Positions 57,601-64,000 of a stretch of 64,000 bases of DNA are shown here, piece by piece. The first letter of the stretch is position 1. Each line of letters opens with the position of its first letter. The translations under genes and the position numbers were made by a program. Below the pieces are notes generated by a model. The model ran no database searches, was not told the DNA's origin, and worked only from the letters and a program-made list of their open reading frames with translations. The stretch comes from Anticarsia gemmatalis (taxonomy: Eukaryota > Arthropoda > Insecta > Lepidoptera > Erebidae), in NCBI RefSeq assembly GCF_050436995.1, contig NC_134765.1, forward strand, positions 5,669,501 through 5,733,500. The letters are read 5' to 3'.

Positions 57601-59838
57601 CGTCTAACTAGTGACACAATCATTGTAGGTCTGCTGATTTTAAACGTAATTAGTTTATAAAAGAATGGATAACGTACACTACAGATTTATGTTAGGCTCG
57701 TTACTGCTAGATGGTCAAATAACACACGAGACAGGGTTAATAGTATAATTAAGTATCTAATATATTCGAATAACAATTACACATACGATACTAATTTTAA
57801 TTAAATTACGTAATATTCAAATACGTATGTGGACTGCCCTTTACTTTGTTGCTTCTAGAGTTATTACTAGCTTTCGTTCACATGCCAAACGGCACCACAC
57901 GGTCACTCTGTTGTAGGTATATGACAACATATTGGCATTGGCCGTGGTCATTCCATATCGTTCGATTGCGGTTATAAATATGACAAAAGTCAAAGTTCAT
58001 ATGACCAGTGCATCCCACGTTATGCTTTTAGCCCCTCTGTGATACACAGAATAGATTTTACAAATTATTTCCGTAGTTCACAGTTTGTCTGACATTTGCC
58101 TGTTTTAAAATCGATCGAAAGAGTTTTAGCTTTCCAAAGGTCATTTAATTAGCTTTAAGCTATTTAGAACTGTTAGGTATTTTCTCAAAATAATTTTCAG
58201 TAAAAAGGTCGTACACAAATCTTATAGATTGGGGGCAAGTCAACAATAAAATATAAGGGCACTCGAATTATCTTTCTAGAAAACGGCGGTTCTTGTAACA
58301 ATATTACGTAGGCTATCTTAGACTATTCATAACGTACTAAAATCTTTATTCTTATTCAATATTCTCCTCTGTTCAATCGTATGCAAAGATTAGTACTATA
58401 GATAAAGTCGGAGCTACCGGCTACAGTCTTTGCGTCACATCTGGCGTCTAGCGCACATAAAAGCCACAGCGCTCAATTTCTCGTACTTATTCTATACACA
58501 TTTCAATAGCATTCCGTTTTCCGTTCCTCCGTAAAAGATACAGAGTGGAAATTTTCTCGCCGGTATCGAGTGACAACGCAAATATTTGTTTCGAAATCAT
58601 TACATCGACAGAAGGAGGCACATTAAGGCAGTACTTAAATCCTGTCTAAAATTGGCCGGCCGTAAATTCCACTTAATGTCTGTCGAAACGATCCAACACA
58701 ATAGAAGTGAGATGTTTCGGGAAGACTCACAGCTTTTTCCTTGGTTTAATGTACAGAAAACCGAAAAGTTTATGACTAGCTGAATGTTAACACCCCTTAA
58801 ACCGGTAGTTCGAAGTGGCTCACGACGTCTAACGAGCTTCCTTAATATCTCCTGTAGTAGTGACAAACTCACCATGCCTACGATATTACATAATAAATCT
58901 CAATAAAAAAGTTTTTCATTACAGTTCGGATAATTAATGGGTGTCAGTTTGGTGAATGTGGGGTCGACAAAATAACGAGAGTTTATGTCCATCAAACTGG
59001 CTTGTCGTCGAGAATAAATGGCTGGTAAAGGGTTTCGTTTTATCTACGGTATTACATTACTGTATCACTCACACTTTCCTATTAGATAGACTTTTCTTTC
59101 CAATGATATAAATTTTATTTAAATAAAAGACAAGTTTTATTGATGTAACATTTCCTTGCTTTTTTGTTGTCATTTAATATTTGCAAAACGCCATTTTCTC
59201 AGTTTTATTTTCGTTATCAATAGCCAAAATGTTTCGAATATACAACAATGTAAGACGAGCTTCCAAATCCAAGTTACTCGAGCAGGTATCTTCCAATTTT
59301 AGTTGTGATTTACCATTGTAACCGGAGATCCGAGAAAAGCTACTTTTCAATTTTGGCAAGAGCCGGTATTCTATAGAAACCAAACAAAAACAAGTTGGAA
59401 ATGAACGACAATAGTGAATGGAAGATTTCAATTAGACTGGTGGGCTGAACAACGAATATGACGACAGTGTAAGGGTATGGACATAAAAAACTCACTGGTG
59501 CTAGATTGAGATGAAACTAAGCCAGTTTGGTGCTGAAATTGGGGTTCGAAATTAACGAAGTTTCCAACCGAGAGCATGTGAAGGCATCATTGTGCCTTGA
59601 AAAATTATATTATATTTGGCATTTAGGTACTGTTTTCCCCTTTTTTTTGTTCCGTTGGTTGCACGTCATTCATATCTAGCACAGTCCAATCTTAGCTTCT
59701 TACTAAGAATGTCGTAGGTAATAATAGAATTCGTATCGCCGTCCTTTACTAAACTAGACTGGGTGTCAATTAGAGCACTGAAAAGCGGAGCGCAGCACAA
59801 AACTACAACTTGCCCTCTGTAGTAAAAGTATATATAAG
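54666..59838. other. No gene recognised over about 5 kb
   Basis: AT-rich with GC-richer islands at about 56690-56890 and 58380-58610. These have mixed composition and no open frame worth calling, and may be regulatory sequence. No repeat was identified. Confidence 0.5.
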
Positions 59839-59909
59839 TAGCCGACAAGCCGGTCTTTTCAACATTAAGGTGAGGTACCTTAATGTTGAAAAGACCGGCT
59901 TGTCGGCTA
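59839..59909. repeat. Perfect 33-bp inverted repeat with 5-nt loop
   Basis: The arm 59839-59871 is the exact reverse complement of 59877-59909, with loop GAGGT at 59872-59876. The arms contain GCCGACAAGCCGGTC and the inner end AACATTAAGGT. A TATA-box-like TATATAAG at 59831-59838 directly abuts the left arm. An open frame runs across it but reads the two arms as unrelated peptides. Such perfection over 33 bp implies a recent origin or selection on pairing. Confidence 0.95.
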
Positions 59910-62156
59910 GAAAATGCACTAATAAGAAGCCTGCCTGTCTTCCACTAAGTCAGAGTATTATTTTTTTAATTCTCGTTACGCTCCATAGGTACCGGATTTT
60001 TTGTGAAAGAGAATCCGTTGAACCGGGCTACGAGATTTGAATATGAGAGCAAACAAAGGCGCCGACGTTTTTATATGCCTGTTATGTAGATAAGCATTTT
60101 TTTACTACCTAATTAAGCATACTTTATTTAATTTATAACATCAACACAATATAACTGAGTAAAGTCCAAATTTTATTTTAATGACAATTTGTAAATTGTA
60201 GTTATGATGTAACTAGGATTGTCGGCAAAAAACATAATTAATTATTCTCTGTGTCAAAAAGTCTGAAATAATTTCGTCTACTTTTGAAGCTCAACTTTTA
60301 TCTCTTGAAAACACGGTGAGCGGTTTCTCATGTGATACGAAAAGCAGATTTAATTTACTAATTAAAGGGAAATTTGCTTTTCTAGTTCAGTCGAGCCTTT
60401 TTTAAACTTCACTTCACGTTGAGATGCTCAGAAATCTAATCAAAACTCAATGTTTTTAAACTCTAGATCCTAGAATGGCTAAAATGTTTTAATCAGTCTG
60501 AATCATCTTCTATTTTTTTAAAGATAAGTTCTTATTTATAAACTGATTTTCAATTTGATGAGCACGATTGTATTCATTTCACTCCTCTTATTCCCGCGTC
60601 GTACGATTACATAAATTGGCAGAATCGACACTGAAATTTTGATTTGACGAACGAAATGAGACAAAGAGAAAATCAACGCAACGAAACTCTTTGATGTAAC
60701 TTTGAAAATGAAATATTATTCCACATAATTGTAATAAATACCTGATTCGGGCACAAACGAGAGAGATTTTTCAACTTTGAATCGAGTCAAAGTATCGGCG
60801 GTAGGTAATTATTTTTGAGGATCGAAAAATCAAAGTTAGACTGTAATTGAAAATACCGGAAGGTCGGAATTAGAATCGGTCTTTTCTCTTTGATATATTG
60901 ACTGTTGACGTCGCCGACTGATATTAAGCTTACTCATCAATATTGCTTCTTTTTGGTGCGTATAATAAGATTTATTAGTTTTGCTGCTATTAATAATTTA
61001 TAATGAATTCTCTCTCATTTTGGGTTTTAATCTCTTAAACTAATGAGGGGCTCTCAATACACACTGAGTTCCACATGGGATGGCTGTACGACATTCGCCT
61101 CATGTAAAATACTGGTATTCAGCTGGAACATAACTGAAACTTTCAACATAGTTGGAAGAAAGGCTATACTGATTGAATCTCTTAAACTAATATTCTTTAG
61201 CATTTCTTTAGTTTCATTATGAGTCTTAATACTCGTAACCGCAGAAAGTTTGGTCTTTATTGCGCAACGTATCGTAAAAACTGTGACATTCTATTAAAGA
61301 CGTTGCTAGTGATTTATCGTTGTTCTTTATAAGCGACAGACAAGTTATTCGCTACACAACAATGTTTCCGAGCTCAATAGATGTAATACAAAGATTAAAT
61401 AGAAGTGCCTTTCGAAAGCCAACGTAAAGTTTTAATTCTAACAAAATTAATGGACGATAAATATCTCATTTAAAGTTGTAATGTAATAGAAAACGATTTT
61501 GGAGAATTATAATTACTTTAACTTTCTTGTTTGTATGCTAAAACTGTATTCGTTATTAGTTGCTGCTACGCATTTAATTAAATCAAAACCATTGTTTATC
61601 AATTGCTTATAAAAGTAGAATAGCTTAGTACAGGATATATCTACCTATGTTTGGGAGTTTTCTCATCATAACACATTATAAGGAGATGATAAATATTCAA
61701 TATTTTTGTCTAACTCAATTTAGTAATATAAAAAGTCTTTATTATAATATAATCTATAAAACTTTTACTGCTATCTGGAAATACAATAACGTTTTTTGTC
61801 TTGTTAGCCAGCAATCATGAAGGAAAATTTACTTTGTTAAAAAGTTTGCCCTTAAGTATTTGATTTGATCTGAATGTTGAAAGACCAAATATTTTTTATG
61901 AGACATCTGACATTGCTAAATCAAAATATTTTTTATTAAATTCAGTATCTATTGAGTCATGAGTGGATTTATTCCTATAAAATAAATAGACAAAAGCGAA
62001 AAAGTTTTCTTATTTCGGATTTTGTAAGTAATAATTTAGTTAGTTTGCTGTTGGAATTAAACAAGATAGATTAATAGAGCTTAGAAAGGAATAAGTGAGC
62101 GTAAAGTATTATGTTTGTGTGTTCAGGTTGTGCATTATACTTTTACATATTCTTAA
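59910..62156. other. No gene recognised
   Basis: AT-rich. No exon, RNA gene or named repeat is seen. Confidence 0.5.
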
Positions 62157-62248
62157 CTAGCTTCCTCCGCGTGAAAATATTTCCCGCGATAAAAGTCCTG
62201 TGTTTTATTTTGGGTTATAAACGATCTGTATATAAGGTATCTATACCC
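62157..62248 (-). mobile_element. Degenerate fragment of a CTAGCTTCC-type moth repeat
   Basis: Starts CTAGCTTCCTCCGCG, then TTTCCCGCGATAAAA and TCCTGTGTTTTATTTTGGG. The order matches the common moth element 'ctagcttccgcccgcg...cccgcgg...ataaaaagtagcctatgtt'. The right end is lost. The open frames that cross it (62111-62661) are therefore weak gene candidates. Confidence 0.45.
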
Positions 62249-62337
62249 TTAAGTAGGTTCCATTTGTGGGTAGATATCACATGGTCTTGCTTAGCTTTTA
62301 ATAGTAAAGAAGATAAAAAAGACGATGACAAAACAGA

Positions 62338-62661
62338 ATGAACTTGAGAAGAAAAATCCGGACAGTCAGCCTAAAGTTAGGAAAAAAGAGAGGTATTTGT
62401 ACCTGCTATACGATACAATATTGCTTTTGTATGAAGGATTATGAACTGCAAATGTATGGACCTGTCGATCATACACCAGGCTTATACACTTTACGAACTC
62501 AAACTGTATGTAATATTCCGTGTATCCCACGAACACTGAGAGTACAAACTACATCTTTGATGTATGAAATGCGAGCTACATTGTTAATGCGTTCAAATGG
62601 TTGTCGAATCCGTCAAAGGAGTGTCGATGACTTGTGTGATTCTAAGTCGAAATGTAACTAA
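62338..62661 (+). other. Unassigned 107-codon open frame
   Basis: Opens with ATG at 62338 and ends with TAA before Helitron-like copy 5. The peptide is Cys- and Arg-rich (starts MNLRRKIRTVSLKLGKK) and resembles nothing I know. A second frame over the same start region (ATG near 62325, MTKQNELEKKNPDSQPKV) is also open for about 39 codons with more protein-like composition. Either could be an exon fragment, but TE sequence on both sides makes chance more likely. Confidence 0.15.
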
Positions 62662-62678
62662 CTTGCTTTTATTATTTA

Positions 62679-62962
62679 CTAGCTGACCCACGCAACTTCA
62701 CTTGCGTCACATAAGAGAAAATGGGTCGTAATATTCCCTACATATTTTTTTATTTTTGTAACATTTTTTACTTTTACTGTGCTCCTTTTGGTCGTAGCGT
62801 GATAATATATAGCTTATAGCCTTCCTCTATAAATGGGCTATCTAACACTGAAAGAATTTTTCAAATCGGACTAGGAGTTCCCGAGATAAGCACGTTCAAA
62901 CAAACAAACTCTTCAGCTTTATAATATTAGTATAATTAGTATAATATTAGTATTAGTATAGA
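62679..62962 (-). mobile_element. Helitron-like element, copy 5
   Basis: The left end is CTAGCTGACCCACGCAACTT (one change in the usual GCGC) and the right end is GTATAGA. The right end is lengthened by several reiterations of ATTAGTATAAT (about 62924-62962), probably slippage of the terminal motif. Confidence 0.8.
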
Positions 62963-64000
62963 TATTTATACTGTACTGAGACTACTACTGTAACTGAGAG
63001 TAAATTTAACGGTGGTATTTTGTAAAAAAAATTGAATCTCGTTGATATTACGGGACTAATCAAATACCATTGCCACACAGGTGACAAACCCAAATTGGTA
63101 TAGAATTTTCAAGATGTCGATAAATTTTCCCATCTGAGAATCAAATCCAGAAGTTCATGATACTTTATTGCAACGGATAACTGTAAAGTTACAACTACAA
63201 TGAATGTTTCTTACTTAAAAGAAAAAATACTGAACAAAAATTTTAGCCATAAAACATGAGTAAGCAAAACAGAAATAGAACTTCGCTTAACATTCCTACT
63301 ATCATGTTGAATACCGTGCGGTAGGTTTATAGCTCTTCAATCGTTTGTGTTTATCGTCATTATGTTAGGGAGCCTTCACAATACACCGCCATTGTTCAAC
63401 TTCCCTCTTATTGTGAAATGATGACGATTGCCTCTTTGAAAGTAATACCGATTATTTGTCGATTAGCAGGAACTGAACAAAAATATTTGTATTACCTTTT
63501 GTGCAGTTATCACAAAGATATATCCCGGTTTTCTGTTCTAAATGTATTACAAAAGAATGGTTATTGGCTTTGTTACTATTGAATACATATATTTATTTAC
63601 TTATTTTTAAAAGCGTATAAATTGGACTTAATGCCAAAGGCTAGTCGTATAATAAATGATTATCTAAAAAGTTAAAGAGAAAAATGTTTACTATTCGACA
63701 AAAATAAATTAAATTTAACTTCAGAAGTATTTCTTTCTAATCTTTTACACAAACCTACAAATCTGAGCTTATTTTTTTTAAGCATTACTTCAAATTTTGT
63801 AGTTTTTTCGAATGCACGAAAATACGTCGTGCTGCATTAGGTACAGTGCGTAGTTGAAATTTATGAAATCTTCATGTCGAACTCACGAGAAGAAGGCATT
63901 TGCGTTCATAACAATGTCATGCTTCTGTTGTGTGATAATTTAAATAATTATAACCTAAACAGTACCTACACAGTACAAAATGAATTATGGATCAGTTCTT
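62963..64000. other. Nothing recognised to the window end
   Basis: AT-rich sequence without exons or identifiable repeats. Confidence 0.6.

Noticed and set aside
59810..60040. 76-codon open frame across the 33-bp palindrome
   Set aside because: Its sequence is dictated by the two complementary arms and shows no domain.

Overview
This is an AT-rich eukaryotic nuclear window, almost certainly from a moth (Lepidoptera, probably a higher moth close to noctuids). The evidence is a complete intron-containing insect group I (Cht5-type) chitinase gene that reads like the silkworm/noctuid enzyme, plus moth-type interspersed repeats: Helitron-like elements ending in CTAG, tRNA- and 5S-derived SINEs, and LINE tails. 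No bacterial, plasmid or phage features are present.

Layout. 1-6.3 kb: upstream sequence with one tRNA-derived SINE (about 2.0 kb) and a TE remnant ending about 60 bp before the chitinase start codon. 6328-13010: ten coding exons of Cht5 on the + strand, which splice into a 561-residue secreted enzyme (signal peptide, GH18 domain, Thr/Pro/Glu-rich linker, six-cysteine chitin-binding domain). Candidate poly(A) signals lie near 13.69 and 14.03 kb. 14.07-18.6 kb: a repeat cluster (Helitron-like copies, LINE tail, SINE) around one tRNA-Pro(AGG) gene on the - strand at 17.4 kb. 20.15-20.57 kb: a GC-rich tract with a short ORF and good splice donors, possibly the first exon of an unseen gene. 20.6-64 kb: about 43 kb with no exon I can defend, studded with two MITE families (TIR CAGTAGC, and a fold-back family with TIR ATCACGTATCTCAGTTGA), a pair of 5S-derived SINEs, more Helitron-like copies and several unusually perfect inverted repeats.

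Function. Cht5 degrades old cuticular chitin during moulting; the catalytic, linker and chitin-binding parts are split over separate exons. Introns 5 to 9 are all phase 0, so exons 6 to 9 could each be skipped without a frameshift. The tRNA is an independent Pol III unit. I found no gene cluster or novel multi-gene system. The most unusual sequence signal is a perfect 33-bp inverted repeat with a 5-nt loop at 59839-59909.
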